64,000 nucleotides of DNA from Roseovarius pelagicus. GTDB lineage: Bacteria > Pseudomonadota > Alphaproteobacteria > Rhodobacterales > Rhodobacteraceae. Below the pieces are notes generated by a model. The model worked only from the letters and a program-made list of their open reading frames with translations, did no database searches and was not told where the DNA came from. A program made the position numbers and the translations under genes. Shown here piece by piece: positions 27,954-38,031 of the stretch; position 1 is the first letter of the stretch; each line of letters starts with the position of its first letter. The stretch spans positions 2,914,001 through 2,978,000 of the forward strand of contig NZ_CP106738.1 in NCBI RefSeq assembly GCF_025639885.1, given 5' to 3'.

Positions 27954-28520
27954 CGTTGCTAGACAGTCATCGACGAAGCTGCATTCCTCGGGTGATAAGA
28001 CGCAGTGGCGCGAATAGATCGGGTTGGCGCGGTCATTCAGGATCGGCACGTCCCACCCATCGGTAGTGTCAAAGAAACGTTGCGCCCCTGCCTGTCCGTA
28101 TTCCTGCAGATACCCCTGCACAACCACGTCGATATAGCTGAGCAGCACCGGGTGGGTGTCCGTTGGGCGGCCATGTTTGCCCTCAGGGATCGTGTAGAGC
28201 GCGATCTGTGGCGTGTGTGAGAGGGTATGGCAGACTTGGTGTGCCGCATGGATACGGTCATAGGCTCCTTCGCGTTCGTCCAGTGCCAGCCAGTCGTCCC
28301 CGGGCACGCCTGCAATCAACCCGTCGATCACGCTATCCGCGTCAGGCATTACGGTAAGATAGGCAATGCTGCGCAGATCGGTGTGACGCCAGACCCGTCG
28401 CCATCCTGTGAGAGTGGCAGGCTGCGGATCAGCATAACGATGCGTGGCACGGTTCACCAAGCTGCCGTAGCCAAAAAAATAGGCGTCATGCGGGGTCAAT
28501 TGCGTTCTGTCCTTTTTCAT
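27927..28520 (-). CDS. Gamma-glutamylcyclotransferase family protein (ChaC/GGCT-like)
   Basis: A 197-residue protein with the family substrate loop FFGYGSLVN at about 14-22 and the catalytic-acid region LDEREGAYDRI near 80-90. It may release 5-oxoproline from a gamma-glutamyl substrate such as glutathione; the exact substrate is inferred. Its 3' end overlaps the MATE gene by 27 bp in convergent orientation. The ATG at 28520 lies 5 bp from an FNR-type box shared with nsrR. Confidence 0.85.
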   Translation of the reverse strand: MKKDRTQLTPHDAYFFGYGSLVNRATHRYADPQPATLTGWRRVWRHTDLRSIAYLTVMPDADSVIDGLIAGVPGDDWLALDEREGAYDRIHAAHQVCHTLSHTPQIALYTIPEGKHGRPTDTHPVLLSYIDVVVQGYLQEYGQAGAQRFFDTTDGWDVPILNDRANPIYSRHCVLSPEECSFVDDCLATLPAQIKNL

Positions 28521-28524
28521 CTGC

Positions 28525-28538
28525 TTGATCTGGGTCAA
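28525..28538. promoter_or_regulatory. FNR-type box (TTGAT-N4-GTCAA)
   Basis: TTGATCTGGGTCAA matches the FNR/FixK/Dnr consensus. It lies 70 bp before the nsrR ATG, a position that suits activation at -41.5 for a start site near 28573. It abuts the ChaC-like start codon on the other strand, where binding would block expression. Regulation is inferred. Confidence 0.6.
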
Positions 28539-28608
28539 TGGCGCGGCAACGTAATGCAGGCAGAATGACAAGAGTTCAAGCAGGTCGGAGCCACAGGGGA
28601 GGCCGCTG

Positions 28609-29076
28609 ATGCGTATCACCAAACGTAGCAATATCGCCATGCGTGTACTTATGTTTTGTGCGGTGCAGCCCGAGAAGCTGGTAACCAAGGCAGAAGTGGC
28701 TGCGCGGTGTAATGCCTCTGAGAGCCATCTGGCGCAGATCATTCATCAAATGGCACAGCTAGGATATCTGGAGACCCAACGCGGGCGCAATGGGGGCGTG
28801 ATGCTGGGGCGCCCCGCGCGCGAGATCATTATCGGCGACGTGTTTCGCGACATAGAAGCGGAGTTTACGGCGTCGGAGTGTTTCGCAGATGTCGATAATA
28901 CCTGTCCGTTGACGTCGGCGTGCCGGTTGCGTTGGGCGATTGGCGCGGCTGCTGAAGCGTTCTTTGCCTATCTTGACACGATAACGCTGGATACGCTGGT
29001 GTGCGATAATTTCGCACTGGAGCGGATATTGCTGCCGACAGGGTGCGGTGCGGTGGCGCGAGCGGTGCCGGGCTGA
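28609..29076 (+). CDS. nsrR: Rrf2-family nitric-oxide-sensing repressor NsrR
   Basis: Fe-S repressor of NO-detoxification genes. The 155-residue product has the Rrf2 winged helix (VTKAEVAARCNASESHLAQIIHQMAQLGY) and three cysteines C91, C99 and C105 in CFADVDNTCPLTSAC, the spacing seen in NsrR. The start follows AGGGGAGG. No NO-related target gene is next to it; an FNR-type box upstream suggests low-oxygen control. Confidence 0.93.
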   Translation: MRITKRSNIAMRVLMFCAVQPEKLVTKAEVAARCNASESHLAQIIHQMAQLGYLETQRGRNGGVMLGRPAREIIIGDVFRDIEAEFTASECFADVDNTCPLTSACRLRWAIGAAAEAFFAYLDTITLDTLVCDNFALERILLPTGCGAVARAVPG

Positions 29077-29174
29077 ACCCTCGGACCTGCCTATTGGTAT
29101 CGCGGGTATCGGTTGTATCAATCCATCCAAATCCCACTTGCCCGAGGAGCGGTCGCATACTACGGTGTACGTTA

Positions 29175-29340
29175 TCCCGACCGGGAGAATCGGCGCAGAG
29201 CCGATGCCGAAGGAGCAACCGCCCCGGAAACTCTCAGGCGACAAGGACCGGTCGAGGACTACGGAACTCTGGAGAGAATCGGCGCATTTGTGCCGGGCGC
29301 CGAAGGGATAGCGATCTCAGGCGAAAGGACAGAGGGGGCA
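29175..29340 (+). promoter_or_regulatory. Tandem glycine riboswitch
   Basis: Two consecutive glycine aptamers precede gcvT. Aptamer 1 (about 29178-29253) contains GGGAGAATCGGCGC, GCCGAAGGAGCAA, CCCCGGAAACTCTCAGGC and AAGGACCGGTC. Aptamer 2 (about 29258-29338) contains TGGAGAGAATCGGCGC, GCCGAAGGGATAGCGATC, TCAGGCGAAAGGACAGAGGG. These are the hallmark conserved blocks of the gcvT RNA element. The riboswitch would turn on the glycine cleavage operon when glycine is plentiful. About 100 nt of expression platform separate it from the gcvT ATG. Confidence 0.95.
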
Positions 29341-29437
29341 TCGCGGTGCAGCCGGGACAGGTATGCACTATTGACGATGCCGCACCCATTCGGATCATAT
29401 TGGTCGTGAACGGTCGGCGCCACGAGGGAGAGGCCGA

Positions 29438-30562
29438 ATGAGCGATCTGCGTGTGACACCGCTGAATGCATTGCACAAGGAGCTGGGTGCCAAGATGGTG
29501 CCCTTTGCCGGGTATGAGATGCCTGTGCAATATCCGCTGGGAGTGATGAAGGAACATTTGCATTGTCGGGCCGAGGCGGGCCTGTTTGACGTAAGCCATA
29601 TGGGGCAGGTCATCATCCGCGCTCCAGGCGGTTATGACGCGGCAGCAACCGCGTTCGAGACGTTGGTGCCGGTCAATGCGCTGGGGTTGGGCGAGGGCCG
29701 TCAACGCTATGCGATGTTCACCAACGACAAGGGCGGGATCGAGGATGATTTGATGATCGCGAACCGGGGCGATCATATGTTCGTCGTGGTCAACGCAGCC
29801 TGCAAGGAAGCGGACATCACCCGAATGACAACGGGCCTGCCGGAATGTGAAGTGACAGAAATCACTGATCGCGCGCTGTTGGCGTTACAAGGCCCCGGAG
29901 CCGAGGCGGCGCTAGAGGCGCTGGTGCCCGGTGTGGCGTCGATGACCTTCATGGATGTGGGCGTGATGGCGTCGGACTGGGGTGAGTTGTGGATATCCCG
30001 ATCCGGATATACCGGTGAGGACGGGTACGAGATTTCTGTGCCAGAAGATCAATCAGAGGCGCTGGCGCGTGCGTTGATCGCACTTGATGCGGTCGAGCCG
30101 ATTGGCCTCGGTGCCCGTGACAGTCTGCGGCTGGAAGCTGGGCTGTGTCTGTACGGCCACGATATCGACAGCGGAACGACGCCCGTCGAGGCCGCTCTGA
30201 CATGGGCAATCCAGAAGGTGCGGCGCAATGGTGGTGCGCGGGCCGGCGGATTTCCCGGCGCCGATACCATTCTGGCGCAATTGGATGATGGTCCGACACG
30301 TCGGCGTGTGGGACTGCGACCTGAAGGTCGTGCACCGATGCGCGAGGGCACCGAGCTATACGCCGGGGCAGAGGGCGGTGATGTGATCGGCCATGTGACA
30401 TCGGGCGCGTTCGGTCCTACGCTGGGCGGCCCGATGTCGATGGGTTATGTTACCGCCGGTTTTGCCGATGATGGAACGACGATCTACGGGGATGTGCGCG
30501 GCAAAAGGTTGCCTGCCACGATCACGGCGCTGCCGTTTGTCCCGGCCAACTTTAAACGCTGA
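29438..30562 (+). CDS. gcvT: Glycine cleavage system T protein (aminomethyltransferase)
   Basis: Transfers the methylene group from lipoyl-bound aminomethyl to tetrahydrofolate, releasing ammonia. The 374-residue product opens LRVTPLNALHKELGAKMVPFAGYEMPVQY and contains the folate-site segment GLFDVSHMGQ. The GLGARDSLRLEAGLCLYGHD and SYTGEDGYEI-type (SGYTGEDGYEISVP) motifs are also present. It is the first gene of gcvTHP and sits behind the glycine riboswitch. Confidence 0.97.
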   Translation: MSDLRVTPLNALHKELGAKMVPFAGYEMPVQYPLGVMKEHLHCRAEAGLFDVSHMGQVIIRAPGGYDAAATAFETLVPVNALGLGEGRQRYAMFTNDKGGIEDDLMIANRGDHMFVVVNAACKEADITRMTTGLPECEVTEITDRALLALQGPGAEAALEALVPGVASMTFMDVGVMASDWGELWISRSGYTGEDGYEISVPEDQSEALARALIALDAVEPIGLGARDSLRLEAGLCLYGHDIDSGTTPVEAALTWAIQKVRRNGGARAGGFPGADTILAQLDDGPTRRRVGLRPEGRAPMREGTELYAGAEGGDVIGHVTSGAFGPTLGGPMSMGYVTAGFADDGTTIYGDVRGKRLPATITALPFVPANFKR

Positions 30563-30581
30563 TCTTAGGGAGAGTACCAAC

Positions 30582-30941
30582 ATGAAATTCACAGAAGAAC
30601 ACGAATGGCTGCGCGTCGAAGATGATGTCGTGGTTGTGGGCATCACCGAACATGCCGCCGAACAACTGGGCGATATCGTTTTTGTCGAGCTGCCTTCGGT
30701 CGGTACCGAAGTGGTCAAGGACGACGAGGTTGTTGTGATCGAAAGCGTCAAAGCCGCGAGCGATATTCTGGCCCCGATCGATGGTGAGATCACGGAAGTG
30801 AACGATGTGCTGACCGACGAACCGAGCAAGGTGAACGACGACGCGATGGGCGATGGCTGGATGTTCAAGATGAAGGCCAGCGACGCGACCCAGATGGATG
30901 ATTACATGGACGAGGCCGCGTACAAGAAGTTCGTCGGCTAA
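30582..30941 (+). CDS. gcvH: Glycine cleavage system H protein (lipoyl carrier)
   Basis: Small lipoylated shuttle between the P, T and L proteins. The 119-residue product has the lipoyl-lysine motif VVIESVKAASDI, with the modified lysine near residue 58. The family opening MKFTEEHEWL fixes the start at 30582. It follows gcvT by 19 bp. Confidence 0.97.
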   Translation: MKFTEEHEWLRVEDDVVVVGITEHAAEQLGDIVFVELPSVGTEVVKDDEVVVIESVKAASDILAPIDGEITEVNDVLTDEPSKVNDDAMGDGWMFKMKASDATQMDDYMDEAAYKKFVG

Positions 30942-31083
30942 CTGCGGGGATCGAGGCTTTGACGAAAAGCCTTGGCAAAACCTGTGAAGGTTTTTGTGCG
31001 CTCCGCGCAGAGGTATTTTGAGAAAGATGAAAGAGCGGGGCGGGCCGATTGTGTCCGCGCGCCATTCTTGAGGGGAGGCCGAC

Positions 31084-33933
31084 ATGGCTTTTGAACCAAT
31101 CGACTATCTGCCATATGATTTTGCCAACCGGCGTCACATCGGGCCGTCGCCCGACGAAATGGCGGCGATGCTTGAAGTGCTCGGGGTCGACAGCCTTGAT
31201 ACGCTGATTGATCAGACGGTACCCAAATCCATTCGTCAGGAAAAGCCGCTCGATTTCGGCAAGGCGAAGTCCGAGCGCGAATTGCTGCACCACATGCGGG
31301 TGACGGCAAGCAAGAACAAGGTGCTGACATCGCTGATCGGACAGGGCTATCACGGCACGGTGACGCCGCCTGCGATCCAGAGGAATATCTTTGAGAATCC
31401 GGCGTGGTACACCGCCTATACGCCCTATCAGCCCGAAATCAGCCAAGGTCGGCTGGAGGCGTTGCTGAACTTCCAGACGATGGTCAGCGACTTGACCGGA
31501 CTGGAGATCGCCAATGCGTCGCTCTTGGATGAAAGCACGGCCTGCGCCGAAGCGATGACCATGGCGCAGCGGGTGGCTAAGTCGAAAAAGACCGCGTTCT
31601 TTGTCGACCGTGATTGTCATCCACAGAACATCGCGGTCATTCAGACCCGCGCCGCCCCGCTGGGGATCGAGGTGATTGTCGGCAACCCCGACAAGATGGA
31701 CGCAAGCGCAGTCTTTGGTGCGATTTTTCAATATCCCGGCACCTACGGCCATGTGCGTGACTATACCGATCACATCGCGCGGCTGCACGAGGCCGACGCC
31801 ATCGGTATCGTGAGCGCAGATCCGTTGTCGCTGACCCTGCTCAAGGAACCGGGCGCGATGAATGCGGATATCGCGGTGGGCAGCACTCAGCGTTTCGGCA
31901 TTCCACTGGGCTATGGCGGCCCGCACGCGGCCTATATGGCCTGTCGTGATGCCTATAAACGTGCGATGCCGGGCCGGATCGTCGGGGTTAGCATCGACGC
32001 GCATGGCAACCGTGCCTACCGTTTGTCGCTACAAACCCGCGAACAGCACATTCGCCGCGAGAAAGCCACCAGCAACGTCTGTACTGCGCAGGCTCTGTTG
32101 GCAGTGATGGCATCAATGTATGCCGTGTTCCACGGACCCAAGGGCCTGAAGGCCATCGCGCAGCGCATCCACCGCAAGACGGTGCGTATGGCCAAGGGGC
32201 TGGAGAAGGCTGGTTTCAAAGTCGATCCGCAATCCTTTTTTGACACGATCACCGTGGATGTTGGGCCGTTGCAGGCGGCAGTGATGAAATCGGCCGTGGA
32301 CGAAAAGATCAATCTGCGCAAAGTCGGCGAAACCCGCGTTGGCATCACCTTTGACGAATGCACCCGGCCCGAGAATGTCGAGGCAGTCTGGCGCGCATTT
32401 GGTATCACTGAGAAGGATGACAAGTTCGAGCCCGAATACCGGGTCCCCGAGAACATGCATCGCAAGACTGAGTACCTCACGCACCCGATCTTTCACATGA
32501 ACCGGGCCGAGACCGAGATGATGCGCTATATGCGCCGCCTCGCGGATCGTGATCTGGCGCTGGATCGGGCAATGATTCCGCTGGGCAGTTGCACCATGAA
32601 GCTGAACGCCGCCGCCGAGATGATGCCGGTCAGCTGGCGGGAATTCTCGCGTCTGCATCCGTTCGTGCCCGCCGATCAGGCCGAAGGGTATGCAGAGTTG
32701 ATCGCAGACCTCAGCGCCAAGCTGTGCGATATCACCGGCTATGCGGCGATATCGATGCAGCCTAACTCTGGTGCGCAGGGCGAATACGCGGGGTTGCTGA
32801 CCATTGCGGCCTATCACCGCGCGCAGGATGAAGGGCATCGCAATGTCTGCCTGATTCCGGTCAGTGCGCATGGCACCAACCCCGCCAGCGCGCAGATGGT
32901 CGGCTGGAAGGTCGTCGTGGTCAAATCGGCCGAGAACGGCGATATCGACGTGGACGATTTCCGTGCCAAGGCGGAAAAACACGCCGAGAATCTGGCCGCC
33001 TGCATGATCACCTACCCCAGCACGCATGGCGTGTTCGAGGAAACAGTACGCGACGTGTGCAAAATCACCCATGAGCATGGCGGTCAGGTCTATATCGACG
33101 GGGCCAACATGAACGCGATGGTCGGCCTCAGTCGTCCCGGTGATCTGGGCGGAGATGTCAGCCACCTTAACCTGCACAAGACGTTCTGTATTCCGCATGG
33201 CGGCGGTGGTCCCGGCATGGGGCCAATCGGCGTGAAGTCGCATCTGGTCGAACACTTGCCGGGCCATCCCAGCACAGGTGGGGTGCAGGGCCCGGTCAGT
33301 GCGGCACCGTTCGGTTCGCCATCTCTGCTGCCGATCTCATGGGCGTATTGCCTGATGATGGGGGGCGAGGGTCTGACACAAGCGACCCGCGTGGCGATCC
33401 TGAATGCCAACTATATCGCCAAGCGGCTGGAGGGGGCCTATGACGTGCTCTATCGCGGCAGCGAGGGTCGGGTGGCGCATGAGTGCATCATCGATACGCG
33501 CCCCTATGCCGACAGTGCGCATGTGACGGTGGATGACATCGCCAAGCGGTTGGTCGATTGCGGGTTCCATGCCCCAACGATGAGCTGGCCGGTGTCGGGC
33601 ACACTGATGATTGAGCCGACCGAGTCCGAAACCAAGGCAGAACTGGATCGGTTCTGTGATGCGATGCTGGCGATCCGCGAGGAAATTCGCGCCATCGAGG
33701 AAGGCAAGATCGACGCGGAGAATAACCCACTGAAGAATGCGCCGCACACGATGGAGGATTTGGTTACCGATTGGGACCGGCCATATAGCCGCGAACAGGG
33801 GTGTTTCCCGCCCGGTGCATTCCGCGTGGACAAATATTGGCCGCCGGTCAACCGCGTTGACAATGTCCACGGCGATCGACACCTGATCTGTACGTGTCCT
33901 CCGTTGGAGGATTATGCCGAAGCGGCCGAATAA
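31084..33933 (+). CDS. gcvP: Glycine dehydrogenase (decarboxylating), P protein
   Basis: PLP enzyme that decarboxylates glycine and loads the aminomethyl group on GcvH. The 949-residue product is the fused, single-chain form. The N-terminal half opens [18 protein letters not shown]; the C-terminal half carries the PLP lysine in [18 protein letters not shown] near residue 700. The spacer to gcvH is 142 bp. The P protein ends the operon, and a large hairpin follows. Confidence 0.97.
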   Translation: MAFEPIDYLPYDFANRRHIGPSPDEMAAMLEVLGVDSLDTLIDQTVPKSIRQEKPLDFGKAKSERELLHHMRVTASKNKVLTSLIGQGYHGTVTPPAIQRNIFENPAWYTAYTPYQPEISQGRLEALLNFQTMVSDLTGLEIANASLLDESTACAEAMTMAQRVAKSKKTAFFVDRDCHPQNIAVIQTRAAPLGIEVIVGNPDKMDASAVFGAIFQYPGTYGHVRDYTDHIARLHEADAIGIVSADPLSLTLLKEPGAMNADIAVGSTQRFGIPLGYGGPHAAYMACRDAYKRAMPGRIVGVSIDAHGNRAYRLSLQTREQHIRREKATSNVCTAQALLAVMASMYAVFHGPKGLKAIAQRIHRKTVRMAKGLEKAGFKVDPQSFFDTITVDVGPLQAAVMKSAVDEKINLRKVGETRVGITFDECTRPENVEAVWRAFGITEKDDKFEPEYRVPENMHRKTEYLTHPIFHMNRAETEMMRYMRRLADRDLALDRAMIPLGSCTMKLNAAAEMMPVSWREFSRLHPFVPADQAEGYAELIADLSAKLCDITGYAAISMQPNSGAQGEYAGLLTIAAYHRAQDEGHRNVCLIPVSAHGTNPASAQMVGWKVVVVKSAENGDIDVDDFRAKAEKHAENLAACMITYPSTHGVFEETVRDVCKITHEHGGQVYIDGANMNAMVGLSRPGDLGGDVSHLNLHKTFCIPHGGGGPGMGPIGVKSHLVEHLPGHPSTGGVQGPVSAAPFGSPSLLPISWAYCLMMGGEGLTQATRVAILNANYIAKRLEGAYDVLYRGSEGRVAHECIIDTRPYADSAHVTVDDIAKRLVDCGFHAPTMSWPVSGTLMIEPTESETKAELDRFCDAMLAIREEIRAIEEGKIDAENNPLKNAPHTMEDLVTDWDRPYSREQGCFPPGAFRVDKYWPPVNRVDNVHGDRHLICTCPPLEDYAEAAE

Positions 33934-33937
33934 TCAG

Positions 33938-33971
33938 ACCGGCGGCCCGGATTTTGTCCGCGGCCGCCGGT
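33938..33971. terminator. Strong hairpin after gcvP
   Basis: ACCGGCGGCC at 33938-33947 pairs exactly with GGCCGCCGGT at 33962-33971, with an inner CGGA/TCCG helix. It lies between gcvP and the convergent permease gene and probably ends the gcv transcript, though no T tract follows. Confidence 0.65.
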
Positions 33972-34058
33972 ATCTATCGTCTCGGGGCGTGTTTCATCGC
34001 AAGACTGCGTATTTCGCTGCCCCTGAACAGAGCTGCGGGATGGGTTTGAAAGGCCACC

Positions 34059-36578
34059 CTATTCGCGCGAACGCAGAACCTGAGCCGGACGCGCGGCCAG
34101 CGGGCGCAAGGCAAACCCGAGAGCGGCCAGTAGCGTAACCCCGATACCGCCAGCGACGATGATCAGGGCAGATGGCCAGATCACGGCGAAGTCGGTTTCC
34201 ATCACGTAGTAACTGACGGCCCAGCCACCGAGAATACCCGCGCCAATGGCCACGATCCCGGCTGCCGCCCCCAATAGCGCAGCGCGCAGGGCGAGGCTGA
34301 GCAGGATGCGCCCTCGCGAGGCCCCCAACACCTTGAGCACGGCAGCCTCGAAGACACGCGCGCCCTGATCGGCGGCCGCTGCGCCGATAAGCACCAGAAA
34401 CCCGGTCAGCAACGTTGCCGCTGCGCCCCATGATGTGGCTGCTGCCAGCCCGGCCAGCAGCGCCGCCACCTGATCTACCGCATCGCGCACGCTGATCGCC
34501 GTCACGTTGGGATAGGTTGACGCAATGTCGCGCAGGATCGCTGTCTCTGAGGACGCATCGGCGTAAACGGTCGAGATGAAGCTGTGCGGCGCGCCTTGTA
34601 GTGCGGCGGGGTTCATCGACATGATAAATCCGATCCCGGCGGTGGAAAAATCTACTTCGCGCAGGCTGGTGATCTCTGCGGTGATGTCGCGGCCAAGGAT
34701 GTTGACAGTGATGGTATCGCCGAGCGCCAGTCCCATTTCGGCCGCCTCTTCGTCGGCAAAGCTGATCTGAGGCGGGCCGCTATAATCAGATGGCCACCAT
34801 TCGCCTGCGGTGAGGCGGGCACGCGGAGGCGGCGCGGCAGAATAGGTCAGACCGCGGTCGCCGCGCAGTACCCAATGATCGCCTGCGACCTCCGCTGCGG
34901 GGCGTCCGTTGATCTGGCTGATGATGCCGCGCAACATCGGTGCGCTGTCGATCCGGGTAACGCCGGGGTCACGGTTCAGACGGGCGCGGAACCCTTCCAT
35001 CTGGTCCTTTTGCAGGTCGACAAAAAAGAATGAAGGTGCGCGCTCGTGCAGGTCGCCCTGAATTGCGCCGCGCAGGTTGCCGTCGATCTGGCCTACGGCG
35101 GCCAGCACTGACAGGCCCAGTCCCAACGACAGCACCACTGGCCCTGCTGTGGTACCCGGACCGCCAATGGATGCAAGCGCCCATCGGAGCGGTGGTCTGC
35201 CGCGTGCGGCGGGTCGCATTGCTTGGGCCAACACTCGTACACCTTGTGCTGACACGCTCAGCAAGAAGAGTGCGCCGATGATACCGCCTGCTGTCCACAG
35301 GGTCAGCCGCAGGTTGCCCGAAAACCAGACCGCTGCGTAGAGCAACCCGCCCAGCAGAAGGGCGGTGACCATCAGAAACGGCCATGACGGCAGGGTGCGG
35401 TGGTGTGCCTCGTCGCCACGAAAAAGGCTGGCGGCACGGATGTCCAGCACGCGCGCCAATGGCCATAGGGTAAAGAGAAGAGCAGTGAATGTGCCGTAAA
35501 CTGCCGCCTCGATCATCGGGGCGGGGTAGAAGGCAAAGACCGCAGGCACCGGAAGCCTTGCATTGAGCAGGGGGGATAAAAGGACTGGCAACCCGGCGCC
35601 AAGCAGCACGCCCATCGCGATTCCCAACACTGCCAGCACGCCGATTTGCAGCAGGTAGCTGGCAAAGATCACCCCGCGTTCTGCACCCAATGTGCGCAGG
35701 GTGGCGATAACCCCGGTCTTGCGCGCGAGATACGCCCGGATAGCCGCAGAGATGCCAACACCACCGACAGCCAGCCCACTGAGACCCACCAGCACCAGAA
35801 ATGCACCAAGACGCTGCACGAATTTTGCCACACCCGGTGCACCGTTACGCGCATCCCGCCAGCTTAGCCCGCTGGAGGCAAAGCTGGTTTCGGCATCGGA
35901 TTGGACGGTAGCAAGATCCGTACCCGTTGGCAGAACCAACCGGTAGCGTGCGCTGAATAGCGTACCGGGTGCCAGTAGACCGGATGCCTGTAGCGCCGAC
36001 GTTGCCACGATAGTACGTGGGCCGAGGCCGAAGCCCGACATTGCAGTGTCCGGTTCGTCCACCAATGCGGCCATCAGACGAAAATCCTGCGTGCCAAGTC
36101 GGAAGCTGTCACCGATGGTTAGCCCTAGCTGTGCGATGAGTGCCGGAGCCATGACGCCGCCGGGCAGGCCATCCTGCCCCCTAAGCGCATTTGAGAGCGG
36201 TATTTGCGGGTCCAGATCGACGTTGCCGATCAGGGGATAGGCGTTGTCAACGGCCTTGACCTGCGTGAGTGCGCGTGCGTCATCCGGGCCACGCGCAAGC
36301 GAGCGAAAGTCGACAATTTCCGAGATGCGATCGGCATTTCGCTCCATCCATGCCTTCTCGGCTTGCGTGGCGAAACGATAGGTCAACGCGATCTCTGCAT
36401 CACCGCCCAAGAGTGCGGCACCGTCGCGGGCCAGCCCTGCAGCGATGCTCTCTCGGATCGTGCCGACGGCCGCAATGGCCGCAACGCCGAGGATGATACA
36501 GGCCAGCAGAATACGGAAACCCGCGAGGCCGCCGCGCAGCTCTCGTCGCGCCAATCGTGCGGCGAGAGCAATCCTCAT
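34059..36578 (-). CDS. FtsX-like ABC transporter permease (YbbP type)
   Basis: An 839-residue inner-membrane protein with an N-terminal helix (about 20-40), a large periplasmic domain, and two FtsX-type transmembrane blocks (about 255-420 and 715-830). Such permeases work with LolD/YbbA-type ATPases in envelope maintenance or lipid handling rather than in import. The start overlaps the stop of the upstream ATPase gene (36575-36578), so they form one transporter. Substrate unknown. Confidence 0.92.
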   Translation of the reverse strand: MRIALAARLARRELRGGLAGFRILLACIILGVAAIAAVGTIRESIAAGLARDGAALLGGDAEIALTYRFATQAEKAWMERNADRISEIVDFRSLARGPDDARALTQVKAVDNAYPLIGNVDLDPQIPLSNALRGQDGLPGGVMAPALIAQLGLTIGDSFRLGTQDFRLMAALVDEPDTAMSGFGLGPRTIVATSALQASGLLAPGTLFSARYRLVLPTGTDLATVQSDAETSFASSGLSWRDARNGAPGVAKFVQRLGAFLVLVGLSGLAVGGVGISAAIRAYLARKTGVIATLRTLGAERGVIFASYLLQIGVLAVLGIAMGVLLGAGLPVLLSPLLNARLPVPAVFAFYPAPMIEAAVYGTFTALLFTLWPLARVLDIRAASLFRGDEAHHRTLPSWPFLMVTALLLGGLLYAAVWFSGNLRLTLWTAGGIIGALFLLSVSAQGVRVLAQAMRPAARGRPPLRWALASIGGPGTTAGPVVLSLGLGLSVLAAVGQIDGNLRGAIQGDLHERAPSFFFVDLQKDQMEGFRARLNRDPGVTRIDSAPMLRGIISQINGRPAAEVAGDHWVLRGDRGLTYSAAPPPRARLTAGEWWPSDYSGPPQISFADEEAAEMGLALGDTITVNILGRDITAEITSLREVDFSTAGIGFIMSMNPAALQGAPHSFISTVYADASSETAILRDIASTYPNVTAISVRDAVDQVAALLAGLAAATSWGAAATLLTGFLVLIGAAAADQGARVFEAAVLKVLGASRGRILLSLALRAALLGAAAGIVAIGAGILGGWAVSYYVMETDFAVIWPSALIIVAGGIGVTLLAALGFALRPLAARPAQVLRSRE

Positions 36579-37261
36579 GCGGCGTTTGCCGTATTGTCGA
36601 TGCGCCCGTCACGCAGGCTGATCACTCGGTCGCAACGCGCCGCCAGATCGGCATCATGTGTGACCAGAACCAGCGTTGTGCCGTGCCGGTCGCGCAGATC
36701 AAAGAGCAGGTCAATGATCGTGGCACCGGTGCTGCCGTCAAGGTTGCCGGTAGGCTCATCTGCCAGCACGATATCGGGCTGGGGCGCGGCCGCGCGGGCC
36801 AAAGCGACACGTTGCTGTTCACCGCCTGACAGTTGCGAAGGATAGTGATCGGCGCGTCCGGCAAGGCCAACGGCAGCCAGTTCCGCGCGGGCGCGTTCAA
36901 AGGCATCGGCGCGCCCCGCCAGTTCTAGTGGGGTTGCGACGTTTTCCAGTGCGGTCATTGTCGGGATGAGGTGAAAAGATTGAAAGATAACTCCGAAATG
37001 GTCGCGGCGCAGTCGCGCCAGCGCATCTTCGGACATCACGGACAAATCGTGCCCCAGCGCCGTGACTGTTCCCGATGTGGCGCGTTCCAGCCCGCCCATC
37101 AGCATCAACAACGAAGATTTACCCGAGCCAGAGGGGCCGACCAGACCCAATGTCTCGCCGCTCTGGACTTCGAGAGTGATGCCGTGAAGTATCTCGACCA
37201 ACCCCGCATTCGATCTAAGTGACAATGCGGCACCTGATAGAGATAGCGGAGGATGGGGCAT
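36575..37261 (-). CDS. ABC transporter ATP-binding protein (YbbA/LolD type)
   Basis: A 228-residue ATPase with Walker A GPSGSGKSS (near 43-51), the signature LSGGEQQRVALARA and Walker B DIVLADEPTG, followed by an H-loop in LVLVTHDADLA. It pairs with the overlapping FtsX-like permease. The start ATG at 37261 shares the palindrome CATG with the ATG of the divergent esterase, so the two start codons overlap on opposite strands. The ybbA-tesA divergent arrangement also occurs in E. coli. Confidence 0.93.
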   Translation of the reverse strand: MPHPPLSLSGAALSLRSNAGLVEILHGITLEVQSGETLGLVGPSGSGKSSLLMLMGGLERATSGTVTALGHDLSVMSEDALARLRRDHFGVIFQSFHLIPTMTALENVATPLELAGRADAFERARAELAAVGLAGRADHYPSQLSGGEQQRVALARAAAPQPDIVLADEPTGNLDGSTGATIIDLLFDLRDRHGTTLVLVTHDADLAARCDRVISLRDGRIDNTANAA

Positions 37262-37970
37262 GCGGACGCGCCTGTTTGTGAAGGTTTTTTTGACATATGG
37301 CCTCTGCGGCCTGAGGGGCAAGGCGTTGGCGGCGTTTCTTTTGCTTGCTGTCACGTTTGTTGGCCCCACTGCCCGCCCGGTCTATGCCGAAGATCCTGTA
37401 ACGGTGTTGGCACTGGGTGACAGCCTGACGCAAGAGTACGGGCTGGTACAGGCGGACGGGTTTGTGCCGCAGTTGGGCCAATGGCTGACCCAACAGGGCA
37501 CTGCCGCACGTTTAATCAATGGCGGGGTGTCGGGCGACACCACCCAAGGCGGCGCTGCGCGGGCGGCATGGAGCCTGACCGATGATGTCGACGCGATGAT
37601 CGTGGCGCTGGGGGGCAATGACCTGCTGCGCGGAATTGATCCGACCGTGAGCCGTGCAAATCTGGAGACGATCCTGAAGGTCGCCGAGCAAAAGGGTGTC
37701 CCGGTTCTGTTAATCGGGCTACGTGCACCGCGCAATTACGGCCCAGAGTACAAGACAGCGTTCGACGCCATCTATCCGGAGTTGGCCGAAACCCACGATG
37801 CGCTCTATCTGGAAAGTTTTTTTGCCGGCATCGAAGCGCAGGGTGGCGGTGCGCAGCAGAAATATTTTCAGGCCGACGGCATCCACCCGAACAAGGCGGG
37901 CGTGGCGCTGATTGTCGAGGGGATTGGGCCGTCAGTCGTCGCTCTGATCGAACGGGCAGGGCAGAAATGA
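37260..37970 (+). CDS. GDSL-family arylesterase / lysophospholipase L1-like (TesA type)
   Basis: A 236-residue SGNH hydrolase with a signal peptide (cleavage near VYAED, about residue 43) and the four SGNH blocks: GDSL with nucleophile S55, GGVSGDTT, GGNDLLRG and DGIHPNKAG. It is predicted to be periplasmic and to cleave acyl esters or thioesters. It is divergent from the ABC transporter genes with overlapping start codons; its own ribosome site GGAGG precedes the ATG. Confidence 0.92.
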   Translation: MRTRLFVKVFLTYGLCGLRGKALAAFLLLAVTFVGPTARPVYAEDPVTVLALGDSLTQEYGLVQADGFVPQLGQWLTQQGTAARLINGGVSGDTTQGGAARAAWSLTDDVDAMIVALGGNDLLRGIDPTVSRANLETILKVAEQKGVPVLLIGLRAPRNYGPEYKTAFDAIYPELAETHDALYLESFFAGIEAQGGGAQQKYFQADGIHPNKAGVALIVEGIGPSVVALIERAGQK

Positions 37971-37986
37971 CACGGTGCCAGACATG

Positions 37987-38007
37987 AAAAAGGGGCCCGT
38001 GGGCCCC
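37987..38007 (-). terminator. Rho-independent terminator of the cold-shock gene
   Basis: On the minus strand GGGGCCC-AC-GGGCCCC (38007-37992) is followed by TTTTT. It lies 25 bp after the cold-shock stop and close to the esterase stop, so it may act in both directions. Confidence 0.85.
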
Positions 38008-38031
38008 AATCTCGACGTTTTAAAATGGCGC

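Noticed and set aside
30865..32004. 379-codon minus-strand frame in the gcv operon
   Set aside because: It is antisense to gcvH/gcvP, which have unmistakable motifs.
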